The translations under genes and the position numbers were made by a program. A DNA stretch of 64,000 nt from Gellertiella hungarica (GTDB lineage: Bacteria; Pseudomonadota; Alphaproteobacteria; Rhizobiales; Rhizobiaceae): assembly GCF_014197145.1 (NCBI RefSeq), contig NZ_JACIEZ010000002.1, positions 248,001 through 312,000 of the forward strand, given 5' to 3'. How positions within the stretch are numbered: the stretch's first letter is position 1; every line of letters begins with the position of its first letter. Under the pieces are notes generated by a model. It saw only the letters and a program-made list of their open reading frames with translations. It ran no database searches and had not been told where the DNA came from. This document shows, one piece after another, positions 54,273 to 62,573 of the stretch.

Positions 54273-54940
54273 TACCGAAGCTTTCCAACGCCCAGATCGC
54301 CTGGCGTGCCGCGCAGGACATCGAGGACGGCGCCTATGTCAATCTCGGCATCGGCTTTCCCGAAATGGTCGCCCGCTATCAGCCGGAGGGCCGCGAGGCG
54401 ATCTTCCACACGGAGAACGGCATCCTGAATTTCGGTGAACCGCCGGCCGAGGGCACCGAGGACTGGGACCTGATCAATGCCGGCAAGAAGGCGGTGACGC
54501 TGAAGCCGGGTGCTGCCTTCTTCCATCATGCCGACAGCTTCGCCATGGTGCGCGGCGGGCATCTGGATGTGGCGATCCTGGGCGCCTATCAGGTGGCCGA
54601 GAACGGCGATCTCGCGAACTGGAGCGTCGGCGCGGGCGGCGTTCCGGCCGTAGGCGGGGCAATGGATCTGGTCCATGGCGCAAAGCGCGTCGCCGTCATC
54701 ACCGAACATGTGACCAAGAAGGGCGAACCGAAGCTTCTCTCCCGCTGCACGCTGCCGCTCACCGGCGTCGCCTGCGTCACGCGGGTCTATACGAGCCTGG
54801 CTGTGATCGACATCGAGGGCGGCCGCTTTGTCCTGCGGGAAAAGTTGCCCTCGCTGTCGCTTGACGCCCTGCAATCCCTGACCGGCGGAGAGCTTCATGT
54901 TCCCGGCCCTGTCACCGACCTCATCGTCCCGGAGCTCTGA
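54269..54940 (+). CDS. pcaJ: 3-oxoadipate CoA-transferase, subunit B
   Basis: 223 residues from ATG 54269. Subunit B with the catalytic glutamate in HTENGILNFG, and GAYVNLGIGFPEMVA at the N-terminus. It forms the active heteromer with PcaI. pcaF begins 2 bp after its stop. Confidence 0.94.
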   Translation: MIPKLSNAQIAWRAAQDIEDGAYVNLGIGFPEMVARYQPEGREAIFHTENGILNFGEPPAEGTEDWDLINAGKKAVTLKPGAAFFHHADSFAMVRGGHLDVAILGAYQVAENGDLANWSVGAGGVPAVGGAMDLVHGAKRVAVITEHVTKKGEPKLLSRCTLPLTGVACVTRVYTSLAVIDIEGGRFVLREKLPSLSLDALQSLTGGELHVPGPVTDLIVPEL

Positions 54941-54942
54941 TC

Positions 54943-56148
54943 ATGACCGACGCCTTCATCTGTGATTACGTGCGCACGCCCATCGGCCGCTTCGGCGGAT
55001 CGCTTTCGTCCGTGCGGGCAGACGATCTCGGGGCGATCCCGCTCAAGGCGCTGATGGCGCGGCATCCCGGGCTCGACTTCGCCGCCGTTGACGAGGTCGT
55101 CTTCGGTTGCGCCAACCAGGCGGGCGAGGACAATCGCAACGTCGCGCGCATGTCCCTGCTGCTCGCGGGACTGCCGCTTTCCGTTCCCGGAACGACGATC
55201 AACCGGCTGTGCGGCTCTGGCATGGATGCCGTCATCACCGCAGCCCGTGCCATCCGCGCCGGTGAGGCCGATCTCGTCATTGCCGGCGGCGTGGAAAGCA
55301 TGAGCCGTGCGCCCTTCGTCATGCCGAAGGCCGAAGCGGCCTTTTCCCGAGCGGCCGAAATTCACGACACGACCATCGGCTGGCGCTTCATCAACCCGCT
55401 GATGAAGAAGCAGTATGGTGTCGATTCCATGCCGGAGACGGGGGAAAATGTCGCCGAGCAGTTCAAGGTCAGCCGTGAAGACCAGGACGCTTTCGCGCTG
55501 CGCTCCCAGGCAAAGGCCGCGGCCGCGCAGGAAAACGGACGACTTGCCCGGGAAATCGTCCCCGTGACCATTCCGGTCCGCAAGGGCGATCCCGTCGTCA
55601 TCGACCGCGACGAGCATCCGCGTGCAACGACCATGGAAGCGCTCGCCAGGCTCGGCACGCCCTTCCGGAAGGACGGCGGGACGGTGACCGCCGGCAATGC
55701 ATCCGGCGTGAACGACGGTGCCGCAGCCCTGATCATCGCCTCGGAAGCGGCGGCACGGGTCCATGGCCTGACCCCGATTGCCCGGATCCTCGGCGGCACG
55801 ACCGCCGGCGTCGAGCCGCGCATCATGGGCATCGGTCCCGCACCCGCATCGCAGAAGCTGATGGCAAGACTTGGAATGACGGAGAAACAGTTCGATGTCA
55901 TCGAACTCAACGAGGCTTTTGCCAGCCAGGGTCTTGCCACGCTTCGCCTGCTGGGGATAGCCGACGATGACCCGCGTGTGAACCGCAATGGCGGAGCAAT
56001 TGCACTCGGTCATCCGCTGGGGATGTCGGGTGCACGCATCACCGGCACGGCAGCGCTGGAACTGCAGCTCTCGGGCGGACGATACGCGCTCTCCACCATG
56101 TGTATCGGTGTGGGCCAGGGCATTGCCGTCGCGCTCGAACGGGTGTGA
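54943..56148 (+). CDS. pcaF: 3-oxoadipyl-CoA thiolase
   Basis: 401 residues. Thiolase with acyl-Cys in NRLCGSGMDAV near 90, the His of NEAFASQ and the C-terminal GGAIALGHPLGMSGARI and CIGVGQGIA motifs. It splits 3-oxoadipyl-CoA to succinyl-CoA and acetyl-CoA, completing the pathway. Last gene of the catabolic cluster; a 240-bp gap to the ars region follows. Confidence 0.95.
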   Translation: MTDAFICDYVRTPIGRFGGSLSSVRADDLGAIPLKALMARHPGLDFAAVDEVVFGCANQAGEDNRNVARMSLLLAGLPLSVPGTTINRLCGSGMDAVITAARAIRAGEADLVIAGGVESMSRAPFVMPKAEAAFSRAAEIHDTTIGWRFINPLMKKQYGVDSMPETGENVAEQFKVSREDQDAFALRSQAKAAAAQENGRLAREIVPVTIPVRKGDPVVIDRDEHPRATTMEALARLGTPFRKDGGTVTAGNASGVNDGAAALIIASEAAARVHGLTPIARILGGTTAGVEPRIMGIGPAPASQKLMARLGMTEKQFDVIELNEAFASQGLATLRLLGIADDDPRVNRNGGAIALGHPLGMSGARITGTAALELQLSGGRYALSTMCIGVGQGIAVALERV

Positions 56149-56354
56149 AGGCCAGGGATCGGTTACCGCGGCGATCGCTGCGGTTGCCAGCGACTGCCGG
56201 AAGGAGTGGATTTGAAGCGAACGGGGCCGCTGCCGGGTCAGGCGGTTCCGTTCCCGCTCTGGTGCTCCCGGTGGCCGTGTGCTTCCTTCAAGGGGAGTGC
56301 GGCAACGGGGAGGATCATCGGATCTCTTGGTAATTGCGGCCTCACCCGCCGGTC

Positions 56355-56394
56355 TTGACAGGCACAAAGCATCCATTATTCTGGATATATGGAT
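56355..56394 (+). promoter_or_regulatory. arsR1 promoter with ATCCAT-N12-ATGGAT dyad
   Basis: TTGACA (56355-56360), 16-bp spacer, TATTCT (56377-56382). The start codon at 56389 is only 7 bases past the -10, predicting a leaderless mRNA. ATCCAT (56371-56376) and ATGGAT (56389-56394) form a dyad covering the -10 and start, a suitable ArsR operator. Confidence 0.65.
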
Positions 56395-56751
56395 GAGAAT
56401 AGCGCCATCGCGGCCCTTGCCGCCCTTGCCCAGCCGACACGGCTCCAGACCTTCCGTCTCCTTGTGGAACGGGAACCCGAGGGCGTTCCGGCCGGAGAGC
56501 TGGCGCGCATTGTCGGCGTTCCGCAGAACACCATGTCCGCGCACCTGACCATTCTCTCGAACGCAGGCCTGATCTCGGGCGAGCGCCAGAGCCGCTCCAT
56601 CCTCTATCGCGCGGATCTCGAAGGTTTCCGCTCCGTCATGCTCTACCTGCTGCGGGACTGTTGCGGCGGCAATGCCCGTCTCTGCGCGCCACTCCTGGCC
56701 GACCTCATCCCCTGCTGCCCTCCCAAACAGGCCGTTCCGGCCCAAAGCTGA
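56389..56751 (+). CDS. arsR: ArsR-family arsenite-responsive repressor (1)
   Basis: 120 residues, winged HTH (VPAGELARIVGVPQNTMSAHLTILSNAGLI). As(III)-ligand candidates are C91, C92 and C99 (DCCGGNARLC), a C-terminal arrangement like that of the Acidithiobacillus ArsR (CC then C). A further pair C109-C110 is near the end. It should repress its own operon until trivalent arsenic binds. It is followed by acr3 and arsC. Confidence 0.9.
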   Translation: MDENSAIAALAALAQPTRLQTFRLLVEREPEGVPAGELARIVGVPQNTMSAHLTILSNAGLISGERQSRSILYRADLEGFRSVMLYLLRDCCGGNARLCAPLLADLIPCCPPKQAVPAQS

Positions 56752-56770
56752 ACCGACGAAAGATCGCGCC

Positions 56771-56902
56771 ATGACCAGGAACCGCAACCCGGCCTTCCTC
56801 AGCCTTCCCCTCCGATCCATCGACAAGCTCGCAAGGCAGGCGAAGCCGCGGCAGATCGCGGTCATGCAGGGTGCGGCATCCACCGAAGGGAGGGCGGCGT
56901 GA
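56771..56902 (+). CDS. Small ORF between arsR1 and acr3, uncertain
   Basis: 43 residues, basic (MTRNRNPAFLSLPLRSIDK...), filling the interval between arsR1 and acr3 and overlapping the acr3 start codon. No family recognised and the Shine-Dalgarno is weak. It may simply be a leader region. Confidence 0.25.
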   Translation: MTRNRNPAFLSLPLRSIDKLARQAKPRQIAVMQGAASTEGRAA

Positions 56903-57963
56903 TGTCGACCTTCGAACGCTACCTCACCCTGTGGGTCGGTCTCTGCATCGTCGTCGGCATCGCCCTCGGTCATGTCTTCCCAGGCTTCTTCCATGCCGTC
57001 GGAGCCATGGAAGTCTCCAGGGTCAATATCCCCGTCGCCGTCCTCATCTGGCTGATGATCGTGCCCATGCTCCTGAAGATCGACTTCTCGGCGCTCGCCG
57101 AAGTCGGGCGGCACTGGCGTGGTATCGGAGTGACGCTTTTCGTGAACTGGGCGGTGAAGCCCTTCTCGATGGCCCTGCTGGGCTGGCTCTTCATCGGCTG
57201 GCTGTTCCGGCCCTATCTGCCGGCAACGCAGATCGACAGCTACATCGCGGGCCTGATCATTCTGGCGGCCGCGCCCTGCACGGCCATGGTCTTCGTCTGG
57301 TCGAACCTCACCAAGGGCGAGCCGCACTTCACGCTCTCGCAGGTGGCGCTGAACGACGCCATCATGGTGGTCGCCTTCGCGCCCATCGTGGCGCTCCTGC
57401 TGGGTCTCTCGGCCATCACCGTGCCATGGGATACGCTGGTGCTCTCGGTCATCCTCTACATCGTCATCCCGGTGATCGTGTCCCAGATCATGCGGCGGTC
57501 GCTGATATCTGGCGGATCTACCGCACGTCTGGACGCCCTGCTGGCCCGGCTCCAGCCGCTTTCGCTTGTCGCGCTGCTGGCAACGCTGGTCATGCTGTTC
57601 GGCTTCCAGGGAGAGCAGATCATCGCCCAGCCCGGCGTGATCGCCCTTCTCGCCGTGCCGATCCTGATCCAGGTGTACTTCAACTCGGGGCTCGCCTATC
57701 TGCTGAACCGCATCTCTGGCGAACAGCATTGCGTGGCCGGACCATCGGCGCTCATCGGCGCCTCGAACTTCTTCGAACTCGCTGTCGCCGCCGCGATCTC
57801 GCTCTTCGGCTTCAACTCGGGCGCAGCGCTCGCAACCGTCGTCGGCGTGCTCATCGAGGTGCCGGTCATGCTCTCCGTCGTCTTGATCGTGAACCGCTCG
57901 AAGGGCTGGTACGAAAGCGCTCCAGCCGTTGCTCGCAACTCCGCTCACTCAAGGAATGCCTGA
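56902..57963 (+). CDS. acr3: Arsenite efflux transporter, ACR3 family
   Basis: 353 residues from ATG 56902 (a GTG one codon earlier is possible), with GGGAGGG upstream. Ten TMs. The essential Cys of ACR3 is C126 in AAPCTAMVFVWS, and the conserved Glu is in GVLIEVPVML. It expels As(III) as an H+ antiporter. It overlaps nothing downstream; arsC begins right after its stop. Confidence 0.95.
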   Translation: MSTFERYLTLWVGLCIVVGIALGHVFPGFFHAVGAMEVSRVNIPVAVLIWLMIVPMLLKIDFSALAEVGRHWRGIGVTLFVNWAVKPFSMALLGWLFIGWLFRPYLPATQIDSYIAGLIILAAAPCTAMVFVWSNLTKGEPHFTLSQVALNDAIMVVAFAPIVALLLGLSAITVPWDTLVLSVILYIVIPVIVSQIMRRSLISGGSTARLDALLARLQPLSLVALLATLVMLFGFQGEQIIAQPGVIALLAVPILIQVYFNSGLAYLLNRISGEQHCVAGPSALIGASNFFELAVAAAISLFGFNSGAALATVVGVLIEVPVMLSVVLIVNRSKGWYESAPAVARNSAHSRNA

Positions 57964-57964
57964 C

Positions 57965-58390
57965 ATGGACGTCACCATCTACCACAATCCCGCCTGTGGC
58001 ACCTCGCGCAACACGCTGGCGCTCCTTCGCCATGCGGGGATCGAACCGGTTGTCATCGACTATCTGGCACATCCGCCTTCGGTGGCGGAGCTGAAGACGA
58101 TGATCGCGGATGCTGGCCTGACGGTCCGCGAGGCGATCCGCGAGAAGGGAACGCCCTATGCCGAACTCGGGCTCGCCGATCCTGATCTCTCGGACGAGCA
58201 GCTGCTGGAGGCCATGGTCAAGACCCCCATCCTGATCAACCGTCCCTTCGTCGTCACGCCCATGGGTACGCGGCTCTGCCGGCCGTCGGAAGCCGTTCTC
58301 GACATCCTGCCGGCCGATGCCTTCAGCAGCGCCTTCGTCAAGGAAGACGGCGAGCCCGTTCTCGACCCGCAGGGCAAGCGCCTTGGCTGA
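57965..58390 (+). CDS. arsC: Arsenate reductase, glutaredoxin-dependent
   Basis: 141 residues from ATG 57965, 1 bp after the acr3 stop. Active-site motif HNPACGTSRNTL with catalytic Cys11, plus the RPFVVTP region containing the Arg that binds arsenate. It reduces As(V) to As(III) for export by ACR3, using glutathione/glutaredoxin. Confidence 0.95.
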   Translation: MDVTIYHNPACGTSRNTLALLRHAGIEPVVIDYLAHPPSVAELKTMIADAGLTVREAIREKGTPYAELGLADPDLSDEQLLEAMVKTPILINRPFVVTPMGTRLCRPSEAVLDILPADAFSSAFVKEDGEPVLDPQGKRLG

Positions 58391-58541
58391 TCCGGAGAGT
58401 CTTCCTGCTGCCGGGCCGCGCCATCAGCGCCAGATCGCCCGCCGATCTCGTCCCGCCCTCCACGGCGAGCGGAAGGCGAAAGCAAAACAGCGGGTGGGCG
58501 GGGCAGCCTGACATCCCCCGCAACCAGCCGCTCGCGCGCAT

Positions 58542-58555
58542 TTGACCGAAGTCAA
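58542..58555. promoter_or_regulatory. FNR/FixK-type box TTGACCGAAGTCAA
   Basis: Perfect TTGAC-N4-GTCAA dyad 87 bp upstream of the OsmC-family ATG at 58643, in the 252-bp gap after arsC. The rest of the gap shows nothing definite. Confidence 0.7.
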
Positions 58556-58642
58556 GGCACACTTGCCCCGAAGGTGAAAGACATGCCGGCGAGGGGGGCA
58601 GTTTGCCCCTTTCCCCTCTGCCGCATCGGAAGGAGTGTCGTC

Positions 58643-59053
58643 ATGCTGGAATACAATGTCAGCGCCCGCCGGATCGACGGGCATGGAAGCGTCGCCTTTG
58701 CCAAGCAGGCGGAAGTCGTTCTCGACACCGACATGGCGGGGCGCCCCGACGCCTTCAATCCGGCAGAACTGCTTCTCGCCTCGGTCGCCGCCTGCATGAT
58801 CAAGGGAATCGAACGGGTCACGCCCCTTCTGAAGTTCGAACTCAAGGGTGTGAGCGTCAAGCTGCACGGCGTTCGACAGGACAGCCCGCCCAAGATGATA
58901 TCCATCGACTACGAGCTGATCGTCGACACGGACGAGACGGACCAGCGCCTCGAGCTTCTTCACAAGAATGTCAGGAAATACGGCACCATATCCAATACGG
59001 TCGCCGGCGCACTCGAACTGACTGGCACGATCCGCCGCGCGACCGCATCCTGA
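58643..59053 (+). CDS. OsmC family protein (2)
   Basis: 136 residues from ATG 58643 with AAGGAG upstream. NPAELLLASVAACMIKGIERV carries the redox Cys. The second family Cys is replaced, in KNVRKYGTISNTV at the place where OsmC has a Cys, so peroxidase activity is doubtful. It is a YhfA-like member. A strong anaerobox upstream suggests low-oxygen induction, and its position between two ars modules may be accidental. Confidence 0.85.
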   Translation: MLEYNVSARRIDGHGSVAFAKQAEVVLDTDMAGRPDAFNPAELLLASVAACMIKGIERVTPLLKFELKGVSVKLHGVRQDSPPKMISIDYELIVDTDETDQRLELLHKNVRKYGTISNTVAGALELTGTIRRATAS

Positions 59054-59062
59054 CCTTTTCGC

Positions 59063-59121
59063 CCGCTATTTCCAAAGGTATGGAAATAGCGGTTGACGCG
59101 GTGCGCGATATCCGGCATGTT
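59063..59121 (+). promoter_or_regulatory. arsR2 operator (11-bp perfect dyad) and promoter
   Basis: CCGCTATTTCC-N8-GGAAATAGCGG (59063-59092) is a perfect inverted repeat. Directly after it come TTGACG (59093-59098), a 17-bp spacer and CATGTT (59116-59121), with the preferred ATG at 59128, again near-leaderless. The dyad would let ArsR2 block RNA polymerase at the -35. Confidence 0.7.
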
Positions 59122-59127
59122 ATTTCC

Positions 59128-59436
59128 ATGGTTATCGAAGAAGCGGCCTCTCAGCTCGAGGCGCTGGGCAACGAGTCCCGGCTGAAGATCTATCGCGTGC
59201 TCGTGAGGGCAGGCCAGACGGGCATCCCTGTCGGTCAGCTGCAGGAGCGCGTCGGCATCCCGGCATCGACCCTCTCGCATCATCTGAAGCGACTGGTGGA
59301 TGCGGGCCTGGCCTCGCAGGAGCGGCAGGCAACGACGCTCATCTGCCGGGCAGACTATCGGAGCATGCGCGCGCTGATCGGGTTTCTGTCGGACGAATGC
59401 TGTGCCGAGGAGGGCTGCGTGGCGAGCAGCCGCTAA
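59128..59436 (+). CDS. ArsR-family repressor (2)
   Basis: 102 residues from ATG 59128; an ATG at 59080 lies inside the operator and is unlikely. Winged HTH (VGQLQERVGIPASTLSHHLKRLVDAGL) and a C-terminal cysteine cluster C91, C92, C97 (ECCAEEGC) suited to trivalent metalloid binding. It probably controls the downstream flavoprotein-MFS pair. Confidence 0.88.
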   Translation: MVIEEAASQLEALGNESRLKIYRVLVRAGQTGIPVGQLQERVGIPASTLSHHLKRLVDAGLASQERQATTLICRADYRSMRALIGFLSDECCAEEGCVASSR

Positions 59437-59512
59437 AGCGAGGCGGCGGCCTGGCCGCCCCTTTTTTTAACGTTATATTTCGATATTTCTAGAATCACAA
59501 AAGGAGAGTGCC

Positions 59513-60910
59513 ATGCAAGATCTGAAGCTTCCCGTCGCCGTCATAGGAGCCGGTCCGGTCGGTCTGGCCGCGGCGGCGCATCTCGTCGAACGCGGCCTGC
59601 AGCCGCTCATCCTGGAAAAGGGAACATCGGTCGGAGCCGCCGTTCTCGAGTGGGGGCATGTCCGGGTGTTCTCGCCATGGATGTACAACATCGACGATGC
59701 CGCCCGGCGGTTGCTCGAGACCCGAGGCTGGAAAGCGCCTGACGCCGACGTGCTTCCGACCGGGAGAGAGATCGTCGAGCAATACCTCGCTCCCCTCTCA
59801 AGGGTCCCGCAGATCGCCAGCGGCCTGAAGCTCGGCTCGACCGTCACGGCGATCACCCGCAGGGGGCTGAGCAAAGTGGGTTCGAAAGGCCGCGATGGCG
59901 CCCCCTTCGTCATCCGCTACGAGAGGGACGGCATCACGGAGAACGTGCTTGTCGGGGCCGTCATCGACGCGTCAGGCACCTGGGACCAGCCGAACCCGCT
60001 CGGTATCGACGGCCTGCCGATCCCTGGCGAGGGGTGGTCCAGCCATCTTTCCTACGGCATTCCCGATGTCACCGGCGCGCGCCGTGCGGAGTTCATCGGC
60101 AGGCGGACTCTGGTCGTCGGCAGCGGCCACTCGGCCATCAATGTCGTCATGGCGCTGATGGAGCTGCAGAATGCCGATCCTGCCACGAAGATCTTCTGGG
60201 CGCTCCGGCACGACGGTGTCGAACGCCTCCTGGGCGGGGGTCTGAACGACCGGCTGCCTGCGCGCGGAGCCCTCGGCCTGGCGGCGAAGAAGGCGATAGC
60301 CGAGGGCCGGCTGACCCTGCTGACATCCTTCTCCGCGGACGCGATCACGGCTGATGGCGGCCCTGCTGTGCTGGCGACTGCGAATGGCGAGGCAATCCGG
60401 CTGCATGTTGATCAGATCGTCGTCGCCACCGGGTTTCGTCCCGACTTCTCCTTCCTGCGCGAGTTGCGCATCGCGGTCGATCCGATCGTCGAAGCCCCGC
60501 CGGCGCTCGCGCCGCTCATCGATCCCAACCTCCATTCCTGCGGGACGGTGCCGCCGCACGGCGTCTTGGAGCTTTCCCATCCGGAGAAGGACTTCTACAT
60601 CGTCGGCATGAAGTCCTACGGACGCGCGCCAACCTTCCTGATGAAGACCGGATACGAGCAGGTGCGTTCGGTCGTCGCCGACATCGCAGGCGATCATGAG
60701 GCGGCGCGCCGGGTGGAGCTCGTTCTGCCGGAAACCGGGGTCTGCTCGGTCACCCTTTCCTCCGGCTCATCGGCAGGATGCTGCGGCGGCCCGGCAACGA
60801 CTCGGTCCGACGCCTGCTGCGTCGCCGACGCGGTCGCCAAGGACGAGGGGAAATCCGGTTGCGGCTGCGGCTCGAAGGCCGCGCCGGAAAAGGCCGTGGA
60901 GCGCGCATAA
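59513..60910 (+). CDS. FAD-dependent oxidoreductase with Cys-rich C-terminus (ArsO/ArsV-like?)
   Basis: 465 residues. FAD-binding VIGAGPVGLAAAAHL near residue 10, NAD(P) motif VVGSGHSAINVV near 200 and ATGFRPD near 305. The last about 50 residues are unusually Cys-rich: ETGVCS, AGCCGG, DACC and GCGCG. It resembles flavin monooxygenase-like proteins found in ars operons (ArsO, ArsV). It lies between an arsR and an MFS exporter, so it may oxidise or bind trivalent arsenicals, with the tail capturing the metalloid. The exact reaction is not known from sequence. Confidence 0.8.
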   Translation: MQDLKLPVAVIGAGPVGLAAAAHLVERGLQPLILEKGTSVGAAVLEWGHVRVFSPWMYNIDDAARRLLETRGWKAPDADVLPTGREIVEQYLAPLSRVPQIASGLKLGSTVTAITRRGLSKVGSKGRDGAPFVIRYERDGITENVLVGAVIDASGTWDQPNPLGIDGLPIPGEGWSSHLSYGIPDVTGARRAEFIGRRTLVVGSGHSAINVVMALMELQNADPATKIFWALRHDGVERLLGGGLNDRLPARGALGLAAKKAIAEGRLTLLTSFSADAITADGGPAVLATANGEAIRLHVDQIVVATGFRPDFSFLRELRIAVDPIVEAPPALAPLIDPNLHSCGTVPPHGVLELSHPEKDFYIVGMKSYGRAPTFLMKTGYEQVRSVVADIAGDHEAARRVELVLPETGVCSVTLSSGSSAGCCGGPATTRSDACCVADAVAKDEGKSGCGCGSKAAPEKAVERA

Positions 60911-60912
60911 CC

Positions 60913-62124
60913 ATGCCGGATGGAAAACTGCCCGCATGGGCGCTGGCCGGACTGGGCGCGACCCAGATCGTCGGCTACGGCAGCCTCTACTACTGCCTGA
61001 GCATCCTCGTGCCCGACATCGCGCGCCAGTTCGCGGTGTCGGAGCAGTGGGTCTTCGGATCCTTCTCCCTGGCGCTGCTGGCCGGAGCGCTTGCGGCCCC
61101 GCTATCGGGCAGGTGTGCCGACCGATGGGGTGCCGGGCGGGTCATGACCTTGGGCTCGATCGGTGCAGCCGCAACACTGCTGTTGGCGGCGCTGGCGCCG
61201 GGGCCCTGGTTCTTCGCGGGGGCACTTGGACTGATGCAGGCGGTTTCCGCGGCCGTCCTTTACCCGATGGCCTTCACGGCCATCGTTCAGGCAGGTGGAC
61301 GAAGCGCGCAGACGTCGATCGTCCATCTGACGCTGATCGCGGGTTTCGCCTCGTCGCTGTTCTGGCCGCTGACGACATGGCTGCATGCGGCCATGTCGTG
61401 GCGCGATGTGCTGCTGATCTATGCGGCGCTCCATGTCATGGTCTGTCTCCCCGTCCACGGGGCTCTGTCGCGGCTGACCTCCGGCGCCGCCATTGCCGGG
61501 CGGCGCGGCGAAGCGCCTGTGGAAGAGGCGGTCGCCCGCGCCAATGGCAGCGCCGTCTTCCTGCTCATGCTTCTTGGCTTTGCCATCGAGGGCTACGCGC
61601 TTTCGGCGATGCTGGTTCACATGGTGCCCCTGACAAAGGCTCTGGGACTTGGCGCTGCGGGCCTGGCGGTGGCCTCGCTCTTCGGTCCGGCGCAGGTGGC
61701 GAGCCGCCTGGTCAATCTCCTTTTCGGTGCCGACCTCCCGCAGGTCTGGCTTGCCGTCATCGCCGCCCTGCTCATGCCGGTTGGGGGCGTCGTCCTCCTC
61801 TTCACCACGCCGTCGTTTGCAGGCGCGGTCGTTTTCGCCGTCCTCACGGGCCTCGGTTCGGGACTGACGAGCATCGTGGGCGGGACGCTCCCGCTGGAAT
61901 TGTTTGGCCGGCGGGGCTACGGGGCGCGGCTCGGGTGGTCAACCTCCGCAAAGCAGGTGACGTCTGCGCTGGCGCCATTCGCGATGTCGGCCTCGATGGC
62001 CGGGATGGGGGTGCCGTTTTCCTTGTGGGTCATCGTGGCTGCCGGACTGGCGGGCGCGGGGGCGTTCGCGCTGATTTCCATGGCGGCAGCGGTCGAGTAC
62101 GAGAAGATCGCCCCTGATGGGTAA
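60913..62124 (+). CDS. MFS transporter, arsenic-associated (ArsK-like?)
   Basis: 403 residues from ATG 60913, 2 bp after the flavoprotein stop; a longer open frame overlaps that gene. Twelve TMs, with YGSLYYCLSILVPDIARQF in TM1 and GRCADRWGAGRVM as motif A. It is organised like the MFS exporters of ars operons such as ArsK. It probably exports the product or substrate of the flavoprotein. Arsenical specificity is inferred from context only. Confidence 0.82.
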   Translation: MPDGKLPAWALAGLGATQIVGYGSLYYCLSILVPDIARQFAVSEQWVFGSFSLALLAGALAAPLSGRCADRWGAGRVMTLGSIGAAATLLLAALAPGPWFFAGALGLMQAVSAAVLYPMAFTAIVQAGGRSAQTSIVHLTLIAGFASSLFWPLTTWLHAAMSWRDVLLIYAALHVMVCLPVHGALSRLTSGAAIAGRRGEAPVEEAVARANGSAVFLLMLLGFAIEGYALSAMLVHMVPLTKALGLGAAGLAVASLFGPAQVASRLVNLLFGADLPQVWLAVIAALLMPVGGVVLLFTTPSFAGAVVFAVLTGLGSGLTSIVGGTLPLELFGRRGYGARLGWSTSAKQVTSALAPFAMSASMAGMGVPFSLWVIVAAGLAGAGAFALISMAAAVEYEKIAPDG

Positions 62125-62295
62125 GCGGCTCACGAGGCGCGGAAGAGGGCTCTCTCGACCTTTTCCTGATGTCACAGGCACAGCGGGCCGCTTGCAGGCC
62201 TTTGCTCGCGTTGAACGCAGAACGGCGGTAGAAACCGTCATCAGCCCGCAATCCGGCCTGACTGGCAAACTCAACTCGTGAAGTCTTGGGAAAAA

Positions 62296-62343
62296 TGGTG
62301 CCCGGAGGCGGATTCGAACCACCGACACGCGGATTTTCAATCC
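62296..62343 (-). other. tRNA-Phe 3' half, probable attachment site (attR)
   Basis: Read on the minus strand, this gives the GAA anticodon loop, TCCGC, variable region, T-arm (GGTGG / CCGCC with a TTCGAAT loop), acceptor strand TCCGGGC, discriminator A and CCA, as in rhizobial tRNA-Phe. The upstream half has no GCCCGGA partner and its D-arm does not pair, so this is not a complete tRNA. The orientation, with host DNA on the CCA side and an integrase gene on the other side, fits an attR left by integration into the tRNA 3' half. Confidence 0.7.
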
Positions 62344-62573
62344 TAAAGCCTGTTCTTCACCACTCAGCCAACTTTGTTTACAAACCTAGCAGACACTAGG
62401 CATCACCTCCACAAACTCCAACATTCTCAATACGTTGTCAACAATTACGCCCCTCTTGCATGTTTCGCGGATCTCGGTCACGCTAGTTCCTACCTGCCTT
62501 TGTCAACCAATTTGCAAACGGTATGGAGACGGTATAGACCCCGACGACGGTATGAAGCGTATGGAGAAGCGAT
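62344..62573. repeat. Junction-proximal region with ACGGTAT direct repeats and a CCTAG dyad
   Basis: Lower-GC 230-bp stretch with no gene. CCTAG-N6-CTAGG is at 62385-62400. ACGGTAT occurs at 62518, 62529 and 62547, immediately before the integrase start. These may be recombinase arm-type or regulatory sites. Confidence 0.45.

Noticed and set aside
54895-57948. 1017-codon minus-strand frame across pcaJ, pcaF, arsR and acr3
   Set aside because: It spans several unrelated plus-strand genes and their promoters, so it cannot be real coding sequence.
60696-62117. 473-codon plus-strand frame overlapping the flavoprotein and MFS genes
   Set aside because: Out-of-frame, Arg/Gly-rich translation; the MFS frame shows twelve hydrophobic helices instead.
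62296-62382. A complete tRNA gene
   Set aside because: The acceptor 5' strand and D-arm do not pair with the 3' half; only the anticodon-loop-to-CCA part matches a tRNA.
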